Assembly: GCF_040049215.1 (NCBI RefSeq) | Contig: NZ_JBDZDN010000003.1 | Coordinates: 62,001 to 126,000 of the forward strand | Direction of reading: 5' to 3' | From: Mesorhizobium_K sp040049215 | GTDB taxonomy: Bacteria; Pseudomonadota; Alphaproteobacteria; Rhizobiales; Rhizobiaceae | Length of the DNA: 64,000 nucleotides | In this document: piece by piece, positions 33,659 to 41,502 of the stretch | How the letters are laid out: each line of letters starts with the position of its first letter | Numbering within the stretch: position 1 is the first letter of the stretch | Notes under the pieces: generated by a model | The model's input: the letters and a program-made list of their open reading frames with translations, nothing else | Told to the model about the DNA's origin: nothing | The model's database searches: none | Position numbers and translations under genes: made by a program

Positions 33659-35846
33659 AGCGTCCCTCCGCCTTGAGCATCGCGGGCGACATGCCTAGCG
33701 GCTCCAGCATCCGTGCCATCGCCTCGGCGACCCCTGCCGCCATCTCCCTGCCACCACAAACCATCACGCGCGCACCGTTGCGGATCGCTCCGATGACCTG
33801 CATCCTCTCGGTAGCGAGCGCGTCCTGCACGTAACGCGGCCGCGCCCCGCGCGAGTGACCGGTCGTGAGGCAAGCAAGCCTGCCTTCGGCCACCCAGGAT
33901 TCGAGCTCCTCACGGTAGAGGAAGTCGCTCTCCGGATGACGCATGCCGAAGAACAGGTGGATTGGCCTGCGCCCGCCATTCGCCCTGATGAAGCCCGCCA
34001 GCGGCCCCAGTCCCGTGCCAGCCCCGACCAGGATCAACGGAAAGCGGTCCTTGCCGGCGTGGAAGCCAGGGTTGCGGCGGAGGAAGCCGGCGACCGCGTC
34101 GCCTGGTTCGAGTGCCATCAACGCCCCCGAACACAGGCCGCCGACATGCTTGCGCACCACGATCTCGATGAAGCCGTCGCCGATACCCGATGCAAGCGAA
34201 TAGAAGCGCGGAATGGTCGAGCCCTCCGGCACGATCCCGAGCAGATCTCCCGCCTCGAAATTCGCGAATCCTTTCCCGTAGAGACGCTGCCAGAGGGACA
34301 GGCGCGGGACGGCGAAACGCAGGATCGCCGTCGGGGCCTGGACCTCCTGGCCGTAGTCGCGTCGTGCGACGAGCGTCAGCGGAACCGACTCGGGGCGGAC
34401 GGGCTGATGGCCCAGTTCCAGTTCAATGGCCAGCGCCTCGCCCAACGCGCGCCCCCACCGCGCGAACTCCTGTGGCGACTGGCGGTCCACCGTGTCGAGA
34501 GGCAGGAGCGTCGGCCATCCCTTCGCCTTTGCCGCCGCCTCGACGGATTCGGCATAGGCGCAGAAGGCCGGGAAGCTGCGGTCGCCGAAGCCCAGCACTG
34601 CCAGTGGCGCAGCCGGAACGATGGACAAGCCGGCAAGGCGTTCAACGAACCCCTTCGCGGAGGCAGGAGCATCGCCTTCGCCATAGGTCGCGGCGAGGAC
34701 CAGGTAGCGGCGGGCGGCGGGGGTCCGCGCCGGTTCGAACGTCGACATCGGCGCGACGTGCACCTGATGCCCGGCCCGAGTGAGGGCATTGTGCAGCGTC
34801 GCGGCGAAGCCCCAGGTGCTGCCGCCCTCGCTTCCGACGAGTATGACAGTCTCGGCGCGCGACGGCGGGACGTTGCCGCGGATGCGCGGCCGTCCGCGAC
34901 GACCCTTCAGCCACATGACGGCGCCGGTGACACCCATCAGCGGAACCGCGAGCGCCATCAGTCCAAGCACCAGGCCGAGGAGCGCGGCACCCTGTCCGGT
35001 GTGCAGCATGTAGATCGTTTCGGACGCGCGCTCCCAGCCGCTGAGGTCGGACCAGGCCAGCGTCGCTCCGGTGCCCTGGTCAAGGTAGCCCGTGCCGAGA
35101 TCGGTCTTGAGCGTGAAGACGTCGGTCGCGTCGCCGGGATAGGGAAAGCTCAGTTCGCGCAGAGCCTCGACCGGCGTTGCCGCCAGCAGCGGCATAGAGG
35201 CCAGCGGCATGCCGGTCCCACCGCTCACCGTCGACGGTAAGTCCGGGACAACGGCCTGGTCCGGAAGGAACCCGAAGGTCGACGCCGTCATCCAGATCGC
35301 GGTCGCCGAGGACAGCAGGAGGCCGAATACGGCTCCGCGCGCGAGCTCGACATGGATGCGCCCCGGCATCGGTCCCCGCAACGGGGCGAACCATCGCCTC
35401 CAGCCTCCGGCGCGCCGGGCCACGAGCATCGTCCCCGAGACGGAAAGCAGGAGCATGGCCAGCGCCCCGGCGCCGGAGACGATGCGGCCGGCGTTATCCA
35501 TGAACAGCGAGCGGTGCAGGTTGGTCAACCAGCGCTCGGCTGGGTTCGGGTCGGCGGAGGCGACACCCGCCCCCGTTGCAGGATCGACCACCGCCGAACC
35601 CGGCGTGCCGCTGTCGAACCAGTATGCGGTGATGCGTCCGGAGGGAGCGCGCTTGATTTGCTCCAGCCCCGGATAGGCGATCTGGATGCGGGCCGCGAGA
35701 TCGGCAACGCTCATCGTGTCATCGGCCCGCGGCGCTGCCAGCCGCTCCGCCGCAGGGAAGACCGAAAGAGCAGCCCCGCTGAGCGCGAGCAGGGTGACCA
35801 GCGCCAGAGCCACGAGACCGGGCCAGCGGTGAAGAGCTCGGATCAT
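33639..35846 (-). CDS. PepSY-membrane/flavodoxin/NAD(P)H-flavin reductase fusion
   Basis: The protein is about 735 residues long. Residues 1 to ~330 form a PepSY-type membrane part with four helices and periplasmic PepSY segments. Residues ~335-490 form a flavodoxin domain (VILVGSEGGSTWGFAA, LVLAATYGEGDAP, LAVLGFGDRSF). The rest is an FAD/NAD(P)H reductase domain (RFYSLASG, GGLCSGAL, LILVGAGTGLGPLAGF, FFGMRHP, MVCGGREMA). It would take electrons from cytosolic NAD(P)H across the membrane to exported acceptors. The ATG at 35846, with GAGGGCGG upstream, is preferred over a GTG at 35861 that overlaps the DUF2271 stop. Confidence 0.88.
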   Translation of the reverse strand: MIRALHRWPGLVALALVTLLALSGAALSVFPAAERLAAPRADDTMSVADLAARIQIAYPGLEQIKRAPSGRITAYWFDSGTPGSAVVDPATGAGVASADPNPAERWLTNLHRSLFMDNAGRIVSGAGALAMLLLSVSGTMLVARRAGGWRRWFAPLRGPMPGRIHVELARGAVFGLLLSSATAIWMTASTFGFLPDQAVVPDLPSTVSGGTGMPLASMPLLAATPVEALRELSFPYPGDATDVFTLKTDLGTGYLDQGTGATLAWSDLSGWERASETIYMLHTGQGAALLGLVLGLMALAVPLMGVTGAVMWLKGRRGRPRIRGNVPPSRAETVILVGSEGGSTWGFAATLHNALTRAGHQVHVAPMSTFEPARTPAARRYLVLAATYGEGDAPASAKGFVERLAGLSIVPAAPLAVLGFGDRSFPAFCAYAESVEAAAKAKGWPTLLPLDTVDRQSPQEFARWGRALGEALAIELELGHQPVRPESVPLTLVARRDYGQEVQAPTAILRFAVPRLSLWQRLYGKGFANFEAGDLLGIVPEGSTIPRFYSLASGIGDGFIEIVVRKHVGGLCSGALMALEPGDAVAGFLRRNPGFHAGKDRFPLILVGAGTGLGPLAGFIRANGGRRPIHLFFGMRHPESDFLYREELESWVAEGRLACLTTGHSRGARPRYVQDALATERMQVIGAIRNGARVMVCGGREMAAGVAEAMARMLEPLGMSPAMLKAEGRYVEDVY

Positions 35847-35857
35847 GGCTTCCGCCC

Positions 35858-36328
35858 TCACATGCCGTAGCCGAATGTGGCGACGTAGCGGCGGCCCTGT
35901 ACGGTCTGGCCGGCGCCCTTGGACGTCAGCGGCACGGCGACTTCGTTGGGGCTATCGCGCATGTCCTCGACCGCGGCGTCGAGGTGGAGCGTATAGCCTG
36001 CGTCGAAAAGCGCGTCGGCGAGGTCGAGCGTGATCTCCAGCGTGCGCCCCGCCCCCACGCTGGCCCCCGTTATGCCGTTGATCTCGGCAATGTTGCCGCG
36101 TGTGGCGCGGTACCAGTCGCTGAGATGCTCGTAGTATTTGGACTTGCCTCCCGCCATCCAGAGGGTGCCCGCATAGGCGCCCTTTGGATCGGTGACATAG
36201 ATGGCGAGATAGGCGCCGTCGCCGCCGTAGTTCTTCAGGGTCGTCGTCAGCGTCACCGGCCGCGCCATCGCGATGCCGGGAAGGGTGAGTGCGGTGGTGA
36301 GCGCCAGGGCGGCGAGTATCGTTCTCAT
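35858..36328 (-). CDS. Exported DUF2271 protein, likely covalent-FMN carrier
   Basis: The 156-residue protein has a signal peptide (LTLPGIAMAR) and a single DUF2271 domain (TLWMAGGKSKYYEHLSDWYRATR). It contains NGITGASVGAG, where TGAS at residues 87-90 matches the ApbE flavinylation motif [S/T]GA[S/T]; Ser90 would carry FMN. With the neighbouring PepSY flavoreductase and ApbE, it is the likely periplasmic redox carrier. This assignment is an inference from motif and context. It ends just before the flavoreductase start. Confidence 0.85.
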   Translation of the reverse strand: MRTILAALALTTALTLPGIAMARPVTLTTTLKNYGGDGAYLAIYVTDPKGAYAGTLWMAGGKSKYYEHLSDWYRATRGNIAEINGITGASVGAGRTLEITLDLADALFDAGYTLHLDAAVEDMRDSPNEVAVPLTSKGAGQTVQGRRYVATFGYGM

Positions 36329-36368
36329 GACGAGGTCTCCAGGATTCGCGAGAAAGGCGGCAAGTGGC

Positions 36369-36743
36369 TCAGTTCACCTTGACTTTCGGCGCTGCGCCGC
36401 TGCCGAACATGCCATTGTTCGGAGGGGTGCCCGCCGGAGCGGGGCCGGCCGCGGCGCCGCCCCGGTAGCCGCCGTCATCGTCGTCGTCGTCGCCATGATC
36501 GTCGTCCTCGTCGTCATCGCCTTCGTCATGATCGTCGTCCTCGTCGCCACGGCCGAGGCGGTTTGGATGGTCCAGGTCAAGGCGGCCGTCATCGCTGGCG
36601 AACCGCAGGGTCGCGACCTCATCGGAAGCGTCCGCGACGGCCTCGGGGAATGCTTGCAGCTCATGCATGGCGCTCCACGCCGGAATGCCAACGCCCACGG
36701 CAAGCGCGGTCGATGCGAACAGGATGGTGAATGTCTTCTTCAT
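36369..36743 (-). CDS. Exported acidic Asp/His-rich protein of the flavin electron-transfer cluster
   Basis: The 124-residue protein has a signal peptide (MKKTFTILFASTALAVGVGIP). Near residues 68-90 there is a run of Asp/Glu with His (DEDDDHDEGDDDEDDDHGDDDDDD), followed by a Gly/Pro-rich end. The run could bind metal ions. It sits between the cytochrome b remnant and the DUF2271 gene. I do not recognise a family. The unbroken GAC/GAT codons make slippage possible. Confidence 0.72.
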   Translation of the reverse strand: MKKTFTILFASTALAVGVGIPAWSAMHELQAFPEAVADASDEVATLRFASDDGRLDLDHPNRLGRGDEDDDHDEGDDDEDDDHGDDDDDDGGYRGGAAAGPAPAGTPPNNGMFGSGAAPKVKVN

Positions 36744-36819
36744 GGCAGGGTCTCCTTTCTGCTGGCTCCGTTCTGCGGGGCCCGCCTGATCCCTTCCTGA
36801 CGGAAACGCAGTTTCTGCT

Positions 36820-37113
36820 TCAGCTTGCCGTCAGGAATCGAAAGGCCCCGCCGCAATGGCGAGGCCTCGGAAAGCGCGCGCTTGTCAGGACGTGGGATCG
36901 GACAATATCGCCGGCGCCAGCAGGTCGCTTCCGACCTGTGACCATGGCGCGCGCGAGGTTCTCCCGGTGGCGGAACGACGCGAGCGCCACGCCGCCGAGG
37001 TGCAAGGCGAAAAGCAGCAACATGGCGTTCGCCGGCGTCTCGTGGACCTCATTGAGGGGCCCTTCGGCCTCGCCCTCCGCGCCGTTTCTCCCGGCCTGGC
37101 CCCCGGAAGGCAT
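36820..37113 (-). pseudogene. C-terminal remnant of cytochrome b561
   Basis: A 97-codon frame contains only the last part of a bacterial cytochrome b561: NEVHETPANAMLLLFALHLGGVALASFRHRENLARAMVTGRKR. This includes the final helix with its haem His and the typical HRENL and TGRKR ends. The three preceding helices and their haem ligands are missing; the N-terminal ~20 residues are low-complexity Gly/Glu/Pro. It begins just after the PepSY gene stop (37119). A deletion has probably removed the front half, leaving a translatable stub. Confidence 0.72.
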
Positions 37114-37118
37114 GGCCG

Positions 37119-37433
37119 TCAGTCGTCATTCTGGCTTTCCCCCTCGCGACGCTGGCGGCCGTCGCCATCGTTGTGTTCGATCTCCAGTATCTCGAGGGTC
37201 GCCGGATGCACTGTCGCCTCGATCTGCTGCCCCTGTGCATCGGTACCGTCGATCTCGTAGCAGCCGTCGTCGATCTTGATCCGTCGCACCGTCCAGCCTT
37301 GCTGCGCCGCCAGCGCGGCAACGGCCTCCCTCGGCTTCCAGTCGGCCATCGGCACGAAGCACTCGTCATCGGCCATTGCGCTGCCGACCGGGCAGGCCGC
37401 GACGAATGCGAGAATTGTCAGAACGAGCCGCAT
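37119..37433 (-). CDS. Exported PepSY-domain protein
   Basis: The 104-residue protein has a signal peptide (ending AMADD). The mature part, MADWKPREAVAALAAQQGWTVRRIKIDDGCYEIDGTDAQGQQIEATVHPATLEILEIE, is a single PepSY domain. Small periplasmic PepSY proteins often occur next to cytochrome b561 and redox genes; their function is unclear. It is the first gene of the minus-strand redox cluster and is divergent from the two-component regulator, with 143 bases between them. Confidence 0.83.
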   Translation of the reverse strand: MRLVLTILAFVAACPVGSAMADDECFVPMADWKPREAVAALAAQQGWTVRRIKIDDGCYEIDGTDAQGQQIEATVHPATLEILEIEHNDGDGRQRREGESQNDD

Positions 37434-37576
37434 GGGCCATGACTCCGTTCACTTGGATATGCGGTGACCCTGCAGGGCCAACCTTACGGCACCCTGAAGT
37501 TAGCCCTCTAATCGCTTCAGCAACCCGTCAGGAAGGCCCGATAGTAGAGGCAGAGGGCCGCGGAAGGCGTGTGAAC
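37434..37576. promoter_or_regulatory. Shared regulatory gap between the PepSY cluster and its two-component regulator
   Basis: This 143-base gap separates the divergent PepSY cluster and response regulator. Divergent genes with a shared gap are often controlled by the regulator itself. No direct repeat could be assigned with confidence, though AT-rich stretches near 37490-37520 may hold promoters. Confidence 0.35.
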
Positions 37577-38236
37577 ATGCGAATCCTGCTGATAGAGGAC
37601 GACGCCGTGCTGGGCGCCGCGGTGCGCGACCAGATCTCGGGGGACAGTCACTCGGTCGACTGGGTCACCAGGCTGGACGGGGCGCGCGACGCGATGGCGG
37701 GCGCGGGCTACGACCTCATCTTGCTCGACCTGATGCTGCCCGACGGCAGGGGCATCGTCTTTCTGAAGGCGCTGAGGAATTCCGGGGACGTCACGCCCGT
37801 CATCATCCTCACCGCGCTCGACCAGGTCTCCGACAGGATCGAGGGCCTGAAGGCCGGAGCGGACGACTATCTCGTGAAGCCATTCGACCTCGACGAGCTT
37901 TCCGCCCGCATCGGCTCCGTTGCACGCCGCTATTCGGGCAACCCCAACCCCATCATCCGGCATGGTGCTCTCGACATCGACCTCGCGCGGCGGAGCGTGC
38001 TCCGCGAGGGTAAGCCGGTGCAGCTGACGGGGCGCGAGTGGGCACTGTTGGAGGCCTTTCTGGCGCGTCCCGGCCAACTGCTATCCAAGTCGCAGCTGGA
38101 GGAGAAGCTCTACGATTTCGACGTCGAGATCGGGAGCAACACGATCGAGGTCCATGTGAGCCGGCTTCGGAAGAAGCTGGGCACCAAACTCATCGAAACC
38201 GAGCGCGGCCTCGGCTACAGGCTTGCGCGGGCATGA
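37577..38236 (+). CDS. OmpR-family response regulator
   Basis: The 219-residue protein has an N-terminal receiver domain with the phospho-acceptor Asp51 in LLLDLMLPDG, the acidic pair EDD near residue 7-9 and the Lys in YLVKPFD. A C-terminal winged helix follows (LTGREWALLEAFLARPGQLLSKSQLEEKLYDF, NTIEVHVSRLRKKLG). The start at 37577 is where family homology begins. It overlaps the kinase gene by four bases (ATGA). Its position divergent to the PepSY/ApbE cluster suggests it controls those genes. Confidence 0.93.
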   Translation: MRILLIEDDAVLGAAVRDQISGDSHSVDWVTRLDGARDAMAGAGYDLILLDLMLPDGRGIVFLKALRNSGDVTPVIILTALDQVSDRIEGLKAGADDYLVKPFDLDELSARIGSVARRYSGNPNPIIRHGALDIDLARRSVLREGKPVQLTGREWALLEAFLARPGQLLSKSQLEEKLYDFDVEIGSNTIEVHVSRLRKKLGTKLIETERGLGYRLARA

Positions 38237-39582
38237 AGGGGCCGCGAAGCCTCCAGGGCAGGCTCCTCCTGTCGCTCGGAGCAGTCCTGCTCGTATTCTG
38301 GATCGGCGCGGCGTGGGCTACCGCCGTCCTGCTGAGGCACGAGATCGAAGAAGTCTTCGATTCGTCCCTGCAGGAAACCGCGCAGCGCCTGCTTCCGCTT
38401 GCGGTCATTGACATCGTCGGGCGGGAAGATGGTGACACTGTCAGCCAGCGACTCGGAGCGATCCGCAGCCATGATGAGCTCTTCACTTACGTCGTCCGCG
38501 ACGACAAGGGCAAAATCCTGCTCCGGTCACACGCGGCCGACCTCTCCACGTTCCCGCCATACGGAGGAGCGGGCTTCGGCCGCACCGCGACGCACCGCCT
38601 TTACAGTGAAGAGGCGCTGCAGGGTACGATCCGCATTACGGTGGCGAAGTCGCTGGCACATCAGGACGCGGTTATTCGCGAAATGCAGATGGGCCTCGGC
38701 CTGCCCGTCCTGCTGGTGATCCCCGCCGCGTTCGCGGCTGTCGCCTTCGCGGTGAGACACAGCACCCGTTCGCTGCGGGCGTTCCGGGACCAGCTGGAAA
38801 CCCGGAGCGAAAAGGATCTGGCCCCAGTCGCGTCCGACGACCTGCCGAGCGAGGTCGCCCCGCTGGCGGCCAGCATGAACGCGCTGCTCGAGAGGCTCAG
38901 AGCAGCGTTCGAAGCGGAGCGCGGCCTTGCCGCCAACACTTCCCACGAACTCAGGACACCGCTGGCCGGAGCGATCGCGCAGGCCCAGCGCATCCAGAGG
39001 GAAACCGCCGAGCCTCAGACCGCGCAGCGCGGAGCCGACATCGAGGCCACGTTGAAACGGCTGACGGCGCGTGCCGAGCGGCTCATGCAGTTAGCGCGGG
39101 CGGAGGGGGGACGGCTGAACCTGGACCGGGAGTCCGACCTGCGCAATATACTGGACGTCGTGATCAGGGACATGAGCCGGAACGAGCCGGCGGGGCGCAT
39201 CTTGCTCAACCTGCCCGACACGCCCGTCATGTCGGCTGCCGATCCCGACGCGGTCGGAATCCTCTGCCGCAACCTGGTCGAGAACGCGCTCCGCCACGGA
39301 AGCCAGTCCTCCCCCGTCGAGGTCGCCCTTGCCCCCGACGGCCTTCTGACGGTGTCCAACGACGGCCCCGTCGTGCCCGCCGAGACGCTGGCGAGGCTGG
39401 CGAACCGTTTCGAGCGCGGCGGCACGGCGGGCCGCGGGAACGGCATCGGCCTGTCCATCGTCTCGACCATCGCGGACCGCATGGGCGGCGTGCTGACGCT
39501 CAGGTCGCCCCGGACGGGCAGCCAAACGGGGTTCGAGGCAAGCGTCCGGCTCGCGAGCCTGGGCGCGGGGACCGGTACATGA
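38233..39582 (+). CDS. Sensor histidine kinase (QseC/TctE type)
   Basis: The 449-residue protein has two membrane helices (about residues 11-33 and 155-175) with a periplasmic sensor between, then HAMP-like and dimerisation regions with His238 in NTSHELRTPLAG. An ATPase domain follows with the N-box LVENALRHG, G1 VSNDGP, and G2 GRGNGIGLSIV. It would phosphorylate the response regulator encoded just upstream. The overlapping ATGA indicates coupled translation. Its signal is unknown. QseBC/TctDE-like pairs often respond to organic acids or redox conditions. Confidence 0.92.
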   Translation: MKGPRSLQGRLLLSLGAVLLVFWIGAAWATAVLLRHEIEEVFDSSLQETAQRLLPLAVIDIVGREDGDTVSQRLGAIRSHDELFTYVVRDDKGKILLRSHAADLSTFPPYGGAGFGRTATHRLYSEEALQGTIRITVAKSLAHQDAVIREMQMGLGLPVLLVIPAAFAAVAFAVRHSTRSLRAFRDQLETRSEKDLAPVASDDLPSEVAPLAASMNALLERLRAAFEAERGLAANTSHELRTPLAGAIAQAQRIQRETAEPQTAQRGADIEATLKRLTARAERLMQLARAEGGRLNLDRESDLRNILDVVIRDMSRNEPAGRILLNLPDTPVMSAADPDAVGILCRNLVENALRHGSQSSPVEVALAPDGLLTVSNDGPVVPAETLARLANRFERGGTAGRGNGIGLSIVSTIADRMGGVLTLRSPRTGSQTGFEASVRLASLGAGTGT

Positions 39583-39899
39583 ACTGAACTTCGATCTGCC
39601 CCCACGTCCGCCCCAAAGGATCAGCCTATGGACGGTTCTTACTCAGCCCGCGCCAGCATCACACCGGCGCTCCACGGCCTGTTTGGTCACCACCACGCAC
39701 AGGTTCAGCCGCATGCCAATCAACCGGTCACGGAGCCCAACCGGAACGCGCTAAAAGAATTGGGGGGTTTCGAATGCTTTACCAAGCGTCGGCCGCGCTG
39801 GACGATAGAGCATTGTTGCGCACCTTTGTAGCACATAGGGGCGAACGCAACAGCCTGAAAAGGCTTAACTTATTGATCTCGTTGGTAGTCGGGATCGAC
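39583..39899. other. Gap before tRNA-Leu, with a possible 23-codon minus-strand frame
   Basis: This 317-base region lies between the kinase gene and tRNA-Leu. A minus-strand frame at 39643-39714 reads like real coding sequence (MRLNLCVVVTKQAVERRCDAGAG) and is open upstream of its ATG. A plus-strand frame at 39628-39831 is likely a shadow. No hairpin or promoter stands out. Whether the minus-strand peptide is a remnant or a small gene cannot be decided here. Confidence 0.35.
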
Positions 39900-39984
39900 T
39901 GGTGCCCAGAAGAGGACTCGAACCTCCACTCCTTGCGGAACACGGACCTGAACCGTGCGCGTCTACCAATTCCGCCATCTGGGC
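39900..39984 (-). tRNA. tRNA-Leu(CAG)
   Basis: The minus strand folds into a standard 85-base class II tRNA including an encoded CCA end. The acceptor stem GCCCAGA pairs with TCTGGGC and the anticodon loop is TTCAGGT with CAG, decoding CTG. The long variable arm and T-loop GGTTCGAGTC are present. Confidence 0.96.
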
Positions 39985-40110
39985 TGGTGGGCGCTCATGT
40001 AAGCGGGCGGGCCAGACCTGTCAACGCGCTTTTTCCCGGCATTTGATCCTGATCAAGGCTGCCCGGCCGGCGCTCCGGCATCGTAGCCAAAAATCGACAG
40101 GAGAGTTCCG

Positions 40111-40239
40111 ATGCCGACCGAGACAATCGTCGTGTTGAGTGCCGTGATCGCGGCGTTTGCTTTTTTCGCCGCCGTCGTGACCTACGCCGACATGACTTGG
40201 TCGAAGGCGCCGCGCCGGAAGGACGCCAGTCGGCACTGA
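40111..40239 (+). CDS. 42-aa membrane protein
   Basis: A 42-codon gene encodes one hydrophobic helix (TIVVLSAVIAAFAFFAAVVTYADM) followed by a basic tail (SKAPRRKDASRH). GGAG lies seven bases before the ATG. Similar small single-helix proteins with the YADMTWSK tail are conserved in rhizobia. The function is unknown. It lies between tRNA-Leu and gpmA. Confidence 0.7.
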   Translation: MPTETIVVLSAVIAAFAFFAAVVTYADMTWSKAPRRKDASRH

Positions 40240-40305
40240 AGAGCAGGCTCGCAAGGGGAACGGGCAGGGCGCTCCCGTATCGAGGTTTCAACACCCAAGG
40301 AGCAT

Positions 40306-40339
40306 GGGACGGACGGGCGATCAGTTCGCCCGCCGTCCC
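40306..40339. terminator. First of two hairpins downstream of the small membrane gene
   Basis: GGGACGGaCGGGCGA faces TTCGCCCGcCGTCCC, a stem of about 15 bases with one mismatch and a four-base loop. It lies between the small gene and gpmA, which end toward each other. A T-run is absent, so factor-independent termination is uncertain. Confidence 0.5.
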
Positions 40340-40369
40340 GTGAATTGCCGCCGGGGCGGGGGCGGCACG

Positions 40370-40410
40370 AGACAGGCGGGCGGACGGCAACAGCCGCCGT
40401 CTGCCTGTCT
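40370..40410. terminator. Second hairpin, convergent terminator candidate before gpmA
   Basis: AGACAGGC and GCCTGTCT form an outer eight-base stem around a GC-rich inner stem (GGGCGGACGGC against CCGCCGTC). A short TTT follows the plus-strand side. Together with 40306-40339 it forms a tandem hairpin between the convergent genes. Confidence 0.55.
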
Positions 40411-40435
40411 GCGTTTCAGCCGTGGCGCTTCAGCG

Positions 40436-41053
40436 TCAGGCGAGGATGTCTTTCGACTTCACCGTTGAGTCCGCGTTGAGCCTGTAGACGATCGGCACGC
40501 CGGTCGCGAGTTCGAGCTTGACGATCTCTTCGCCCGACTTTCCTTCCAGCGCCATGATCAGCGCGCGCAGCGAGTTGCCATGCGCGGCCACCAGAACCGT
40601 CTCGCCGCGCAGCACATGCGGCTGCATGTCGTGGAGATAGTAGGGCCACACGCGGGCGCCGGTATCCTTCAGGCTTTCGCCGCCGGGCGGCTGGATGTCG
40701 TAGGAACGGCGCCAGATATGCACCTGTTCCTCGCCCCATTTGGCGCGGGCGTCGTCCTTGTTGAGGCCGGAGAGATCGCCATAGTCGCGCTCGTTGAGCG
40801 CCTGGTCGCGGATCGTTTCGAGATCGCCCTGGCCGAGCGTATCGAGAATGATCTGGCAGGTCTTTTGGGCGCGGATCAGCGCCGAGGTGAAGGCGATGTC
40901 GAACTTCATGCCGCGCGCCTTGAGTTTTTCGGCGCCTGTCCTGGCTTCCTCGCGGCCGAGCTCGGTCAGGTCGACGTCGCGCCAGCCGGTGAACAGGTTC
41001 TTCAAGTTCCATTCGCTCTGGCCGTGGCGGACGAGCACGAGTGTGCCGGACAT
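40436..41053 (-). CDS. gpmA: 2,3-bisphosphoglycerate-dependent phosphoglycerate mutase
   Basis: The 205-residue protein begins MSGTLVLVRHGQSEWNLKNLFTGW with the catalytic RHG motif. Other family marks are SALIRAQKT, ALNERDYGDLSGLNK, PPGGESLKDTG and VLVAAHGNSLRAL with the second His. It interconverts 3- and 2-phosphoglycerate in glycolysis. The start at 41053 removes an unrelated 62-residue extension in the longer frame. It is the last gene of a glk-dapB-EVE-gpmA minus-strand unit. Confidence 0.95.
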   Translation of the reverse strand: MSGTLVLVRHGQSEWNLKNLFTGWRDVDLTELGREEARTGAEKLKARGMKFDIAFTSALIRAQKTCQIILDTLGQGDLETIRDQALNERDYGDLSGLNKDDARAKWGEEQVHIWRRSYDIQPPGGESLKDTGARVWPYYLHDMQPHVLRGETVLVAAHGNSLRALIMALEGKSGEEIVKLELATGVPIVYRLNADSTVKSKDILA

Positions 41054-41061
41054 GAAAGCTC

Positions 41062-41502
41062 CTATGGTTGCGATCCGAATTCCGTGCCAACGCCCATCGC
41101 ATCGGCAATAAGCGCGAAATCTCCAGCGTCGACCTTGAACAGCGACTTGCGGAAATACATCCCCCAGTGCTGCCGGTCTTTGACGAAGGAAAATTTGTCG
41201 AGCAGTGGATAGATGTCCGCGGGCCTTGCGTCCAGCCACCGCATGCGCCGATACCAGCCGGTGATGCCGGGAAGCATCTGCCGCTCGGCGGCGTCGCCCG
41301 GCAACGCCTGGCCGAGTGCGGTGAAGGTGCGCAGTTCTGCGCCCTCGTTCATGCCTTCGCGCGGCGAATAGTACGCCACCCAGTCGCCCGGCTGGACGCG
41401 TTTGGCGGCCTCATGCCTGCCGTGCGCGAACATGGCGAAGCCGTCCTTGACGCCGATCGCGACGTGTTTGCCAGCCGCGACGCCGATCCAGTGCGAAATC
41501 AT
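41062..41502 (-). CDS. EVE-domain protein
   Basis: The 146-residue protein is a full EVE domain, a PUA-like fold related to YTH (SHWIGVAAGKHVAIGVKDGFAMFAHGRHEAAKRVQPGDWVAYYSPREG, WYRRMRWLDARPADIYPLL). EVE proteins recognise modified bases, for example methylated nucleotides, in other systems; this family member is uncharacterised. It overlaps the dapB stop by four bases (ATGA) and precedes gpmA by eight bases, so it is translated as part of a metabolic operon. Confidence 0.88.
   Translation of the reverse strand: MISHWIGVAAGKHVAIGVKDGFAMFAHGRHEAAKRVQPGDWVAYYSPREGMNEGAELRTFTALGQALPGDAAERQMLPGITGWYRRMRWLDARPADIYPLLDKFSFVKDRQHWGMYFRKSLFKVDAGDFALIADAMGVGTEFGSQP

Noticed and set aside
33855..35240. 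A 461-codon plus-strand frame over the PepSY flavoreductase
   Set aside because: Shadow of a well-supported minus-strand gene with flavodoxin and reductase motifs.
39628..39831. A 67-codon plus-strand frame between the kinase gene and tRNA-Leu
   Set aside because: Low-complexity product without ribosome site, probably a shadow of the minus-strand frame at 39643-39714.
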